A stretch of DNA of 64,000 nucleotides, from NCBI RefSeq assembly GCF_001613105.1, contig NZ_BDBS01000004.1, forward strand, positions 186,001-250,000, written 5' to 3'. Below are positions 44,366 to 54,400 of this stretch, in pieces (the first letter of the stretch is position 1; each line of letters opens with the position of its first letter). The notes under the pieces are model-generated. The model made no database searches. It saw only the letters and a program-made list of their open reading frames with translations, and was not told the origin of the DNA. The stretch is from Nocardia pseudobrasiliensis NBRC 108224. Lineage in GTDB: Bacteria > Actinomycetota > Actinomycetes > Mycobacteriales > Mycobacteriaceae. Both the position numbers and the translations under genes were made by a program.

Positions 44366-46168
44366 TCAGCGGCGGGAGTGCAATTCCAGAGCGGCGCGGA
44401 CGGCGCTCTCCAACGCGCCCGCGATCCACGCCGGTTTGAGTGTGGTGTGATCGCCCGCGAAATGCACTCGGCCTTCGACGGTGCGGGTCGCCTGATGCAG
44501 TTCGGTCAACTGGTTCGGCATCGCGATGGTGGCTTCACCGAGGGCGTAGTGGGCCTGCATCCAACTTTGTGAAAGCCCCACGCCGGTGAATTCCCGCAGC
44601 ACCGTATCGGAGCCGAAGATGTCGGCGAGGCCGTGCAGGGCCTGGTCGACGCGCTCGTCCGGAGTCAGCGAATCCCACCGCAGGGCATCGTCCGACCAGG
44701 TGTAACTGGCCAACACCACGCCGCCCGCGGGTCGGTCGCCGCCATCGAGTGCGTCGACATGTGACGGGAAATAGGCGAACCGGTTGGGGTTGTCGGTGAC
44801 GCAGCCACCGCCACGGAATCCTTGTGCGCCGCTTTCCCAGAACCGAGTCTTGAACTCCAGCAACACTTTCGTCGCGGCGTCCTGATGCATCCCGATGACC
44901 GCGCGCCGCTTCGAATACGACAGCGGCGGCTCGAAGGTACAGAAACGGACCGCGCTCAGCGGGATCGCCACGACCGCGTAATCGGCATCGATGGTTCGAG
45001 TCGAGGCGGGGACCCTGCTCGGTACATCGTCACGATCCTGTTCGCTGACGGTGGTGATCCGGACTCCGGTATCGGTTTGGCTCAGCTGGGTCATTCGACA
45101 GCCCATCTGGATCGTCGTTCCGAGCTCTCGGGTCAACGCGTCGGTCAGCGTGGCAGTGCCGCCCTCGATTTCCCAGAAAGTCGCGTCGGGCCGGATCAGG
45201 GCGTGGTCGACCAGCATCGGGATGACGCCGTAGTGCAACCGGGAGCTGAGGTTCTCCAATGTGCCGACGGCCTGGATCTGCGGCTGCTCCCAGCCCTGCG
45301 CGAGGAGAAAATCGAAAGTCGAGAAATGCTCGAACTTCTCGAACATCACCGACCAGTCGCCGATCTGCCGGTCGATCGGCTGGTCGACACCTCGCACGTA
45401 CTTCTCGATCGCCGCGTTCAGGGCGGCGCGGGTCGTCGTACCGAACGGCGCGCCACCGAAAGTCCGGTTGATCCGCGACGGGTCGGCCGCGTACTCGGCG
45501 CGGGTGACTCGTTCGCCATTGACGCGGATCAATGTTCGACCGGCCGCGGCCGGCGGGCGATAGGCCGGTCCGCCATTGTGATTGGTCCACGTCTCGCCGG
45601 TGAAGGACGTGTAGGTAACCGGCGGCGGGGCGAGTGGGGACGGCGTATCGGGCACCACATCGCTGATATAGAACGGCCTGCGTTTCACGCCGAGCTTGTC
45701 ACAGAGAGCCAGCACCAGCGGATGACTGTCCGGCAGCCGCATCGCTCCCGCCTCGGCGTACAGCCGCTTGTCCTCGAACCGGTCACGAAATGTCTTGACC
45801 CGTCCCCCGGTGCGATTGCTGTTGGCTTCCAGCACGGTTACCTCGTGCCCGGCATTCTTCAACAGCCACCCGGTCGTCAAACCGGCCGGGCCGGCGCCGA
45901 CCACGACCACCTTCTTGGGATCGGCGGTCTTCGGCAGCCCCTGATCGATGAGGATCTTCAAATAGTCCAGGGTCAGATCGGAATTGTCCTCGCCGATCTG
46001 CAGCATCTCCCGCGCCAATTCCTCGGCGACATTGCGCGTTCTACCACTGTCCGAGGCGGGCAACGCATAAGCGGTCGGCGAGCGAAGGCCGCCGCCGACG
46101 GCCGCGCCGACGGCGAGCGCGCCAGCGACCGAGAAGAACCCGCGCCGCCCGATCGTCTTTTCCGGCAT
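44366..46168 (-). CDS. Tat-exported flavin amine oxidase (L-amino acid oxidase type)
   Basis: A 600-residue protein starting MPEKTIGRRGFFSVAGALAVG, with a twin-arginine signal. The FAD loop VVVVGAGPAGLTTGWLLKNAGHEVTVLEA is followed by NRTGGRVKTFRD and ends EGRVHFAGDHTTLKPAWIAGALESAVRAA, the flavin-binding GG/tail signature of monoamine and L-amino acid oxidases. It oxidises L-amino acids outside the cell to keto acids, NH3 and H2O2. The specific substrate is unknown. Confidence 0.92.
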   Translation of the reverse strand: MPEKTIGRRGFFSVAGALAVGAAVGGGLRSPTAYALPASDSGRTRNVAEELAREMLQIGEDNSDLTLDYLKILIDQGLPKTADPKKVVVVGAGPAGLTTGWLLKNAGHEVTVLEANSNRTGGRVKTFRDRFEDKRLYAEAGAMRLPDSHPLVLALCDKLGVKRRPFYISDVVPDTPSPLAPPPVTYTSFTGETWTNHNGGPAYRPPAAAGRTLIRVNGERVTRAEYAADPSRINRTFGGAPFGTTTRAALNAAIEKYVRGVDQPIDRQIGDWSVMFEKFEHFSTFDFLLAQGWEQPQIQAVGTLENLSSRLHYGVIPMLVDHALIRPDATFWEIEGGTATLTDALTRELGTTIQMGCRMTQLSQTDTGVRITTVSEQDRDDVPSRVPASTRTIDADYAVVAIPLSAVRFCTFEPPLSYSKRRAVIGMHQDAATKVLLEFKTRFWESGAQGFRGGGCVTDNPNRFAYFPSHVDALDGGDRPAGGVVLASYTWSDDALRWDSLTPDERVDQALHGLADIFGSDTVLREFTGVGLSQSWMQAHYALGEATIAMPNQLTELHQATRTVEGRVHFAGDHTTLKPAWIAGALESAVRAALELHSRR

Positions 46169-46437
46169 AGCTTTCGCGGCTCCCTTCCGATCCGAAAGTC
46201 GGCGTCGAACAGTGCCAGACAATGGAACAAGCTATAGCAAACACTTAGCAATACATCGTTGACACGCGCGCGAAAACCCAACCAGACCTTCACAAGTAAT
46301 GGGCGCGACCCGCCACCAGGCGACCCAATGCCCGGACCGAGCCCGCGTTGTTGATCTCGAACCGGGCCGCCCCGTAGCGCGCGGCCGATTAGGCTCGCAG
46401 GAAGAGGGGCCGATAGTGGTCCATCTCAACGAATTTC

Positions 46438-47657
46438 GTGCCTTTCACCGATGCGGGAGGAGTCGATGTGACCACCGAGACGAGTGCCGGAATCCCCGAA
46501 CTCACTCATGTCCTGGAGGGCGAGCTGGAGCGCTTCGCGGTACCGGGCATGGCTGTGGGAGTCGTTCGGGATGGGCACGTGGTCCTGGCTCGGGGGTTCG
46601 GACTTAGTGATGTCGGTGACGGACTGCTGGAATGGGATCGACCGGTCCGGGAGTACTTGCCGCGCTTGCGATTACACGACCCAATCGCCACCGAGCTGAT
46701 TACTGCCCGCGACCTGCGCTGTCACCGTTCCGGGCTGCCTCGCCACGACTTCGCCTGGTACGCCAACCCTGAGCTGAGCCGCCGCGAGATGGTCGAACAG
46801 CGGCTGCGCCATCTGGAACCGAACCGGACCTTCCGCGAGGTCTGGCAATACAACAACCTCATGTAAGGGAATCCGACAGCGACTGCTCATGCCACCAGGA
46901 CGCGCGCCGCACCGCGGACTGGAGTCGCGGCTACCGCGAACGCGACGGCATTCGCGAAGAGATGCCGCCCAAGGACTTTCCCGTATGCGGCCCGGCGGGC
47001 AGCATCTACTCCTCCGTCTCCGACCTCGCGCGCTGGGTACAGGCCAACCTGAACGACGGTGCAAAGGAGGCGACCCAACGCCAGCGCGCGGCCTCCGCCG
47101 CGACTCCCCACGCTCATCCCGAGGCCGCGTATCTGGGCGAATACCACCATCCCGGCTATGGAACGCTGCGCGTCACCGCCGGCGCGGACGGGCTCACGGC
47201 TCGCCTGGGAGTCCTGGATTTGGGTATGCGACACCGCCACTTCGAGACCTGGGATCTCGATCTGACAGCGGTGGAGACCGCGCTCACCCTCACCTTCACC
47301 ACCGATGCCGAGGGCGAGGTGAGTTCGCTGGCCGTACCGTTCGAACCGTCGGTCTCCCCCATCGTCTTTCGCCGCCTGCCCCAGCAGGGACTATCCGCCC
47401 CTGAGCGCCTCGCAACGTTCACCGGCGACTACCTGATGGGTCAACTACGGCCACGGGTGCGGCTCGACCACAACCACCTCACCCTCGACGTGGCGAGCGG
47501 TCAGGCCGTAGTGCTCGAGCCCACCGGTGAGCGCACCTTCACAGTGCGCCGCCAGCCCGGCGTTCGAATCCAGTTCGTCGTCGACGATTCCCGTGTGACG
47601 GAGATGGAGATCCATCCCGGGGGTGGCGTCTACGTCCGGCAGGAGTCCGACACCTGA
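46438..47657 (+). pseudogene. Decayed beta-lactamase-family serine hydrolase
   Basis: The N-terminal fragment (46438-46866) has HVLEGELERFAVPGMAVGVVRDGHVVLARGFGLSDVGDG and then jumps to WDRPVREYLPRLRLHDPIATELITARDLRCHRSGLP, so the region with the catalytic SxxK is deleted. It stops after WQYNNLM. A second fragment (46962-47657) resumes with FPVCGPAGSIYSSVSDLARWVQANLNDG and a beta-rich DUF3471-like C-terminal domain. At least two deletions mark a dead gene. Confidence 0.85.
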
Positions 47658-47729
47658 CCTGCGGTCCCCGGCTCCGCGTCAGATCTTTTGCCTCGATGAA
47701 ACAAATGATGTGAGTGTGGATGTGGCGAT

Positions 47730-47755
47730 CGGTGACGGTCACCGCCCTGGCGGTG
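47730..47755. repeat. Overlapping palindromes
   Basis: CGGTGAC-G-GTCACCG (47730-47744) overlaps CACCGCC-CT-GGCGGTG (47740-47755). They lie 55 bp downstream of the hibernation factor gene end and could act as a terminator; there is no T-run. Confidence 0.4.
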
Positions 47756-47809
47756 GGCAAATGGGCCGCCGCTCTTGATTTTTCGGGACGGCAAGTAATC
47801 CTCCGCCGC

Positions 47810-48553
47810 TCACCGCGCTGTGACCAGTGCCAGGTCTCCGTCGTAGCGGCGGTAGAGCAGCTGGCCGCGGCCGCTGTGGGGATCGCTGTGGAACAAGAAC
47901 GGCAGACCTTGACGGCACAGCAGAGCGGCCGCTTGGCTTGCGGTCATTACCGGACACGCACCGGGATCGACGGTGAGCGGAGTATCGAATCGGTCGGCGG
48001 CGCTTCGGTCGGCGCGCTGGCGCGCCAGACGCGCACCCGATGGCCCGGCCCAGTAGACGATCGCGTCCGTCCCGGTGGTGATATCGGTGAACAGGAACGC
48101 CGAGAAGTCCATCGCGTCCAGCAGGCCGATCGCGTCACTCGGAGTGCAGGTCGGTAGGCGAAAACTCTTGCGGCGGACGATCTCCGTATGCCTGCTGGCG
48201 TAGGCCAGCGCGGGACGTCCCGGCTCCGGCCACCAGGGTGCGGCCGGACCGATGATCACCCGGTGGATCTGCCGATCGAGCCGCCCGGCGGCCAAGGTCA
48301 GGGCGAAACCGCTCGGCCCGTCGGTTTGCGTCCGGACCGCACGACCGTGGACTCGCAGATTCACCTGTACGACCGCCGACCCCGAAGGACCGCCCGCGCA
48401 CGACAATCGCACCGCCACCGGTTCGCGCAGGCGGTGCCGCCGCACTACCGCGCCGACAACACGACCGGCCCGTTCCGTTTCGACCCCCGGCGCAACGCCG
48501 AGCACCGTCACCGTGATCGGCGACGCCTGCACTTCGGTCCACATACTGGTCAT
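47810..48553 (-). CDS. Hibernation promoting factor-like protein (Rv0079-like), duplicated C-terminal domain
   Basis: A 247-residue protein. An N-terminal S30AE/RaiA-like domain (ITVTVLGVAPGVETERAGRVV...VQVNLRVHGRAVRT) is followed by two copies of the HPF-long C-terminal domain: RRKSFRLPTCTPSDAIGLLDAMDFSAFLFTDITTG, then TASQAAALLCRQGLPFLFHSDPHSGRGQLLYRRYDGDLALV. It should bind and silence ribosomes in dormancy. GAGG precedes ATG 48553. It lies downstream of the SDR and USP genes of the DosR-like block. Confidence 0.85.
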   Translation of the reverse strand: MTSMWTEVQASPITVTVLGVAPGVETERAGRVVGAVVRRHRLREPVAVRLSCAGGPSGSAVVQVNLRVHGRAVRTQTDGPSGFALTLAAGRLDRQIHRVIIGPAAPWWPEPGRPALAYASRHTEIVRRKSFRLPTCTPSDAIGLLDAMDFSAFLFTDITTGTDAIVYWAGPSGARLARQRADRSAADRFDTPLTVDPGACPVMTASQAAALLCRQGLPFLFHSDPHSGRGQLLYRRYDGDLALVTAR

Positions 48554-48710
48554 CGCGCAATACCTCGGGAGACTAGGTCCGGTCGTTTGCCGGGGGCGCA
48601 TCAATATCATCAGGCAATCTCTCCGCAATAAAGAGTCCAAAGCCCTCTGTAATCCTGACGCGCCGACACCGTTTGCCGCTGGCTGCCATTCCGCTGTTCG
48701 GACCGTCCGG

Positions 48711-49460
48711 TCAGGATTCGCTCGACAGAGCCAGCACCTGCCCAGCAGTCGCCCCGCCGTCGAGCACGAACTCCGACCCCGTCGAGAACGTCGCCTCCAT
48801 CGCGATGAATCGAACCATCGCCGCGACCTCCTCCGGCTCGCCGAAGCGCGGCATCGGCTGGGTCGCCGCCACCGAATCGGTCATGCCCGCGGTCATCGGG
48901 GTGTGAATCGGGCCCGGGTGCACCGAGCAGACGCGGATGTTGTCGTTGCCCAATTCCAGTGCGGCCGTTTTGGTGAGACCGCGCAGGCCCCATTTGCTGG
49001 CGACATAGGCGCCCAGCCCGGCATAACCGGTGAGCCCCGCTGTCGAGGAGATGTTGACGATCACCCCACCGCCGGCGACCCGCATCCGCGAGGCGACGTG
49101 ATGCATACCGAGCCACGGCCCGTAGAGGTTCACATCCAGCACATGGCGGAACATCATCGGCGTCTCGGTCTCCACACTGCCGAAGTCCAGAATCCCCGCG
49201 TTGTTCACCAGGATCCGCGGCGACCCGAAGACCGCCTCCGCGTCGGATATCACCGCGAGCCAGTTCTTTTCGTCGGTCACATCCAGATGCCGGAAGGTCA
49301 CATTCGAACCCAACGCCTCGGCCAGGGCGGAGCCGTCCCGGTCGAGCAGGTCGGCGATCACGACCCCGATCTGCTCCTTCGCCAATACCGCCGCTACCGC
49401 GGCGCCGATCCCGCGCGCACCGCCGGTGACGATCGCGCAACCGCGACTCGAATCGCTCAT
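48711..49460 (-). CDS. Classical short-chain dehydrogenase/reductase
   Basis: A 249-residue complete SDR: TGGARGIGAAVAAVLAKEQ, NNAG, catalytic Ser in NISSTAGLTGYAG and YVASK. It is similar to 3-alpha/20-beta-hydroxysteroid or acetoacetyl reductases. It starts 4 bases after the USP stop, so it is cotranscribed with the stress protein. Its role in hypoxia is unknown. Confidence 0.9.
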   Translation of the reverse strand: MSDSSRGCAIVTGGARGIGAAVAAVLAKEQIGVVIADLLDRDGSALAEALGSNVTFRHLDVTDEKNWLAVISDAEAVFGSPRILVNNAGILDFGSVETETPMMFRHVLDVNLYGPWLGMHHVASRMRVAGGGVIVNISSTAGLTGYAGLGAYVASKWGLRGLTKTAALELGNDNIRVCSVHPGPIHTPMTAGMTDSVAATQPMPRFGEPEEVAAMVRFIAMEATFSTGSEFVLDGGATAGQVLALSSES

Positions 49461-49464
49461 CGTC

Positions 49465-50394
49465 TCAGCCCTTCTCCGGATGCACGACCATGACCGGGCA
49501 ATGAGCGTGCTGCACCAGCGAATTCGACGTCGACCCGAGCAGCAATCCCGTGAAACCGCCGCGCCCGCGGCTGCCGACCACCACCAATTGCGCATCGGCC
49601 GACAGCGTGTCCAGCACCGACGCCGGACCGGACGGATACACCTTGCGCGTCACCGGCACCTGCGGATACTTGGCCTGCCAGCCCGCCAATCGCTCGGCGA
49701 GGACCGCCTGTTCGGCGACCTCGATATCCGGCACGGGGAACAGCAGGTACGGATCCCCGGCGAACATGCCGAAACTGAAATCGTTCCAGACATGCACCGC
49801 CACCAGATCGGTGTCACGCTCGGCGGCCTCCTCGAATGCCGCCCCGAGCGCGGCCTCACTCACCGCACTACCATCCACACCGACGACCACCGGACCCCGA
49901 TCACGCACGGTGTCAACGGCTTCGGGATCCGCGCGCACCACCACAACGGGCCCGGAGGCGTGGCTGGTGACCGAGAGCAGGATCGAGCCCACATGCCCGA
50001 GGAACCCACTGGTTCCCCGCGCGCCCAGCACGGTGAGATACGCGGTGGCACTGTGGCGTTTCAGCAGTACCGACGGCGCTTCCGGCGACATCTCGGTCTC
50101 GACCCGCAGCTGCGGCCGCGCCTCGCGCACCCGCTGCGCGCATCGGGCCACCAGCGCCGCGCCCTGGGCGCGCAGCCGATCCTCCACCGGCGGCACCCAG
50201 ACGTCGTAGCGCCCGTACACCTGCCGCATCCCTTCCAGATCCAGACCGTGCACGATCCGCAGTTCTCGCCCGCGCCGCGCGGCCAGCCCGGCCGCCCAGT
50301 CCAAAGCCTTGTCCGAGGCTTCCGAGCCGTCGACGCCGACCACCACGGCCGCCGAGGCCAGATGCCGGACGTCGGTCTGCTGCTGAGGCATCAC
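49465..50394 (-). CDS. Tandem universal stress protein (two USP domains)
   Basis: A 309-residue protein with two USP folds. Domain 1 starts AVVVGVDGSEASDKALDWAA and domain 2 VVVGVDGSAVSEAALGAAFEEA; the ATP-binding GSRGRGGFTGLLLGSTSNSL is intact in domain 2. Tandem USPs of this size (as Rv1996, Rv2005c, Rv2623) belong to the mycobacterial DosR regulon. A DosR-like box lies about 79 bp upstream. Confidence 0.9.
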   Translation of the reverse strand: MMPQQQTDVRHLASAAVVVGVDGSEASDKALDWAAGLAARRGRELRIVHGLDLEGMRQVYGRYDVWVPPVEDRLRAQGAALVARCAQRVREARPQLRVETEMSPEAPSVLLKRHSATAYLTVLGARGTSGFLGHVGSILLSVTSHASGPVVVVRADPEAVDTVRDRGPVVVGVDGSAVSEAALGAAFEEAAERDTDLVAVHVWNDFSFGMFAGDPYLLFPVPDIEVAEQAVLAERLAGWQAKYPQVPVTRKVYPSGPASVLDTLSADAQLVVVGSRGRGGFTGLLLGSTSNSLVQHAHCPVMVVHPEKG

Positions 50395-50472
50395 GAACCC
50401 TTTCGCTAGTCCGCGACCGACGTATTCGCCGACCGTGGATTCACCGTAGAAGCGCGGGTCCCGCCGCCGATG

Positions 50473-50486
50473 CGGCCGAAAGTCCC
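50473..50486. promoter_or_regulatory. DosR-like box upstream of the USP gene
   Basis: CGGCC-GAAA-GTCCC matches the GGGAC/GGGCC-N4-GTCCC core of the DosR motif with one mismatch in the left arm. It is placed 79 bp before the USP start at 50394. Confidence 0.65.
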
Positions 50487-50511
50487 TGTCGCCAAGGTCT
50501 TTCGAGCCCGG

Positions 50512-51384
50512 CTACCGCGCCACGATGACCGGGCATTCGGCCAGATGCAGCAGGGCGGTACTGGTCGAGCCCAGCACCATGCTCGCGAAACCGCCCCGGC
50601 CGCGGCTGCCCACCACGACCAGCTGCGCCCGCTCGGAGCGTTCCAGTAGCGACCGAACCGGCTTGTCGCACAATACGACCCGCTCCACCGGGACCTCCGG
50701 ATACCGTTCACTCCAGCCCGCCAGGCTCTCCGCCAGCAACGCCGCCTCACCCTCGCGAATACCCTCCCAGCCGACCACAGGCAGGTCGTAACCGCTGGTG
50801 TCACTCCAGGTGTGCAGCGCCACCACGCCGACCTTGCGCCGCGACGCCTCGTCGAAGGCGACCTCGACGGCGTGCGCGCTGTTGATCGTGCCGTCCACGC
50901 CCACCAGCACCGGCAGACGCGACCACTCGGGTCCGGTCGCGGCGTCCCCGTGCACCACCGCCACCGGACAGTGCGCATGCCTGCTGATCGCGGTACTGAC
51001 CGAACCGAGCACCGCCCGGCTGATCGCACCGCGCCCCTGATTGCCCACCACGACCATCCGCACCTGCCTCGACCGTTCGATCAGGGTGGGAATGATCAAA
51101 TCGAACGTGAGCTCGGTCGTAATGTTCGCGGCGACCTCAGGAGCCGCGTGCCGCGCTATGGACTCCGCTTCGGCCAGCACCCGCTCCCCGTCCTGGCGCA
51201 ACCATTGCCGTTCGCTGGCGGCCACCACCGCGTCCAAGCCCTCACCGGGTGCGACGCCGAACGAGGTCAGAATATGCAGCGCACACCCTTGTAGCGACGC
51301 CTCCACCGCCGCCCACCGCGCCGCTTGCAGCGCGATCCGCGACCCGTCGACCGCGACCAGAATCGGCTTCGAAACCTCGGACAT
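50512..51384 (-). CDS. Tandem universal stress protein (two USP domains)
   Basis: A 290-residue protein with two USP domains (PILVAVDGSRIALQAARWAA and PVLVGVDGTINSAHAVEVAFDEA) and ATP motifs GNQGRGAISRAVLGSVSTA and GSRGRGGFASMVLGSTSTA, both intact. It is a paralogue of the protein at 49465-50394, with a DosR-like box about 64 bp upstream. Confidence 0.9.
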   Translation of the reverse strand: MSEVSKPILVAVDGSRIALQAARWAAVEASLQGCALHILTSFGVAPGEGLDAVVAASERQWLRQDGERVLAEAESIARHAAPEVAANITTELTFDLIIPTLIERSRQVRMVVVGNQGRGAISRAVLGSVSTAISRHAHCPVAVVHGDAATGPEWSRLPVLVGVDGTINSAHAVEVAFDEASRRKVGVVALHTWSDTSGYDLPVVGWEGIREGEAALLAESLAGWSERYPEVPVERVVLCDKPVRSLLERSERAQLVVVGSRGRGGFASMVLGSTSTALLHLAECPVIVAR

Positions 51385-51447
51385 GGCATGCCTCCTGTCG
51401 TCGAACCATCTCCTGCGAGCGTGCCCGCCGAAGGCACGGACCCACGA

Positions 51448-51461
51448 GGGCCGAAGGTCGT
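51448..51461. promoter_or_regulatory. Candidate DosR-like box upstream of the second USP gene
   Basis: GGGCC-GAAG-GTCGT: the left arm is exact, the right arm keeps GTC. It lies 64 bp before the start at 51384. Weaker than the boxes at 55462 and 63635. Confidence 0.5.
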
Positions 51462-51483
51462 CGCACAGCGGTGTCCAGGGACC

Positions 51484-54400
51484 TCAGCCGACCGGAATCC
51501 GGATCGACTCGCCCGGTGCCAGCCGGACCCGGCGTCCACGGCAGTCGATCTCGATATGTGGCGCCACAACCGGATCGGATCCGATCTCGAGGTAGTCCGC
51601 GTCGATCCGGACGGTCAGGCGGTGGCCGCGATACACCATCGGAAAGCTCAGCGCCGACAGTGCCCGCGGCCAGCGTGGGTTGAAGATGAGGCGGCTCGCC
51701 CGGATCTCGAGGCCGGTGAAACAGCGCTGCAACAGATCGACGCTGCCCGCCATGGCCGCCAGGTGAATCCCCTCGGCGGTGGTACCGCCCTGGATGTCGG
51801 CGATATCGGATTCCAGGACCGTGCCGAAGAACTCCAGCGCACGATGGCGATTCGCGCGGGCGAGCACCCACGAGTGCACCACCGCGCTGAGGGTCGAGCC
51901 GTGGGTCGTGCGGGCCAGGTAGTAGTCTATCGTGCGGGGAATCATCTCGCCGGGCAGATCATAGCCCATGCGCCCCAACAACTCTCGCAGCTCGTCAGCC
52001 GACAGCAGATAGAACAGCATCAGCACGTCGGCCTGTTTGGCGACCCGGTACCGGTTGACGTCGTCACCCTCGGCCTCGAGGATCCGATCCAGGCGGGCGA
52101 TATCGCCGTACCGACCGGTGTAGTCGTCCCAATCCAGTTCCGCCAGTTCGCGATACCCGGCGAACTGACTGATCACCCCATCGTGGAACGGCACCGCCAA
52201 CCGATCGGCCACCTCCGCCCAGTGCGCGGACTCCCCCGGGGCCACCCCCAGCGTCTCCATCAACTCACCTCGCACGCGCGGCGCCACCGAGTCCAGCGCC
52301 TCACGCGCGCGCCGAATCACCCACGCCGCCATGACATTGGTGTAGGCATTGTCGTCGATTCCATCGTCCGGCCGGTCCGGATATCCGGAGTGGAATTCAT
52401 CGGGCCCGATCACCCCGCGCAGATGATAGCGATCGTCGGCCGCATCGTAGACAGCGCTGCTCGCCCAGAACCGCGCGATCTCCACCAGCAGTTCCGCGCC
52501 CGTGCCGGCAAGGAAGTCCACATCCCCGGTCACCTGGTAGTACTGCCACACGGTATAGGCAACCGCGATCCCGGCATGATGCGCCCGTCGGCTCGCATCC
52601 GCACGCCAATGACCCGACCGCGGATTCAGATGCAGCTGCTGGCTCTCCTCCCGACCGTCGCTTCCGGACTGCCAGGGGAAAAGCGCTCCGGCACAACCGA
52701 TCTCGCGCGCCAGCCGACGCGCCTCGGGCAACCGTCGGTGCCGATACTCCAGCAGCGATCGGCTGATCGTCGGGATCCGCAGATTCAGCACGGGCAGCAC
52801 GAACAACTCGTCCCAGAACACATGCCCGCGGTAGGCCTCCCCGTGCAGCCCGCGGGCAGGGACACCGGCATCGAGGTCGACGGTGTGTGGCGACAGCGTC
52901 TGCACCAGGTGCAGCATATGCAGCCGCACAGTCCTGGCCGCCTCCGCCGTACCGTCGAAATGGATACGCAACCGCGCCCACAGGTGCTCCCACGCGTTCG
53001 AATGCGCGCGCAACAGCGCGTCGAAATCGCCGAGATCGCCGAACTCACGGACCGCCTGCACCTCCGGGGCCGACACCGCGCGATCCCTGCCGGTGAACAC
53101 GGTGGCGACCTTCTCCAGAACTACGGTGTCCCCCGGGCGCACAGCGATGTCGAACTCGTCGCCGATCCCGTCGGATTCGTCGACGAGACGCGTTGTCGCA
53201 TCGACATATTCATCATTGTGCCTAATTACCGTGCGGGTTGCGGTCGCGATCAGGATGTGGGATCGGCTGGTTCGCACGAGTGCCAGCACCGTTCCCGGTG
53301 ACGGTCGCGCGGTCGACAGTGTGGTCAGATGGCGGTCGGACAGTTCCCGGTAGCGCTCCACCAGGCTGTTGCGCACGCCGGTGTCGATCATGGTCCGAAC
53401 GGTCAGCAGCCCCGCCCAATTCTCCGGTGTCACAGTCGTTTCCAGCGCGCATACATGCGGCGCGTGCATGGCGGCGAACCGTCGCTGACACACCACCGTG
53501 ATGCGCCCCTCGTCGTCGCGGTAGCGAAGTCGGCGGGTGAGCACGGCCCGGCGCAGATCGAATTCCTTTCGGTAGGAAAGCATTTCCGCCTCATCGACAC
53601 AGAACCAATCGCTCCCGTCGATACGCCACGACACCGGCAGCCAGTTCGGCGCGTTGACCATGCTCTCGTTCTCCACCGTGCGCCCGGACACCTCATCGGA
53701 CAGTCGGTTGAACACCCCGGCAAGGTAGGTCCCCGGATAGTGCCGTTCCCCGGCCCGCGCCTCTGGCGCCGCGCCCCGGGTCGCCAGATACCCGTTGCCG
53801 ACCGTGCACAGCGCCTCACGCAACTTCTCCGCCGCCGGATCGTAGCCGTCGTAGGTCAGCAGCCAGGACTCCGAGGCGCTCGCGGTCGACGCACCGGACA
53901 ACAGCTCGCCGACCCGATCCAGGAATTCCCGGACCCGCGCCGGGCCGTCGACGGCGAAATGGGCGGCGCTGCGGCGATCACCGTTCTCACTGTGGCGCAC
54001 CACGATCGAGACGCCCTCGGCGCCCATCGCGTCGAAGGCGTCCTCGTCGGTGAGATCGTCGCCCAGATAGATCGGCAACGCGGGCCCATCGAGCCGCTCC
54101 AGGATCCAGCGCAGCGCGTGGCCTTTGTCCCAGTCCAGATCCGGGCGCAGCTCGGTCACCTTGCGCCCGCCGGTCACCCGCAACCCGGTCTGCCGCCCGA
54201 CCTCGTGCACGGCGGCCACCACCGCCCCGACCTGCCCGGCGGCCACGTTGCGATGATGCACCGCGACGGTGAATCGCTTGTGCTCCACCACGACTCCGAC
54301 GATCTCGCGCAATCGGGCCGTCAGTTCGGCCGCCGCCTCGGCGATCACGGGTTCGGCCGCGATACCGGCCTCGTGGACGTGGTGGGTACCGTCCGGAGCG

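Noticed and set aside
48567-48582. GGGAGACTAGGTCC as DosR box upstream of the hibernation factor
   Set aside because: Arms match poorly and it lies only 14 bp before the start codon.
48630-48657. GAGTCCAAAGCCCT as DosR box
   Set aside because: Two mismatches in each arm; not distinguishable from chance.
51325-53301. 658-codon open frame on the plus strand
   Set aside because: Antisense to the GH65 domain with its conserved motifs; no homology pattern or ribosome site.
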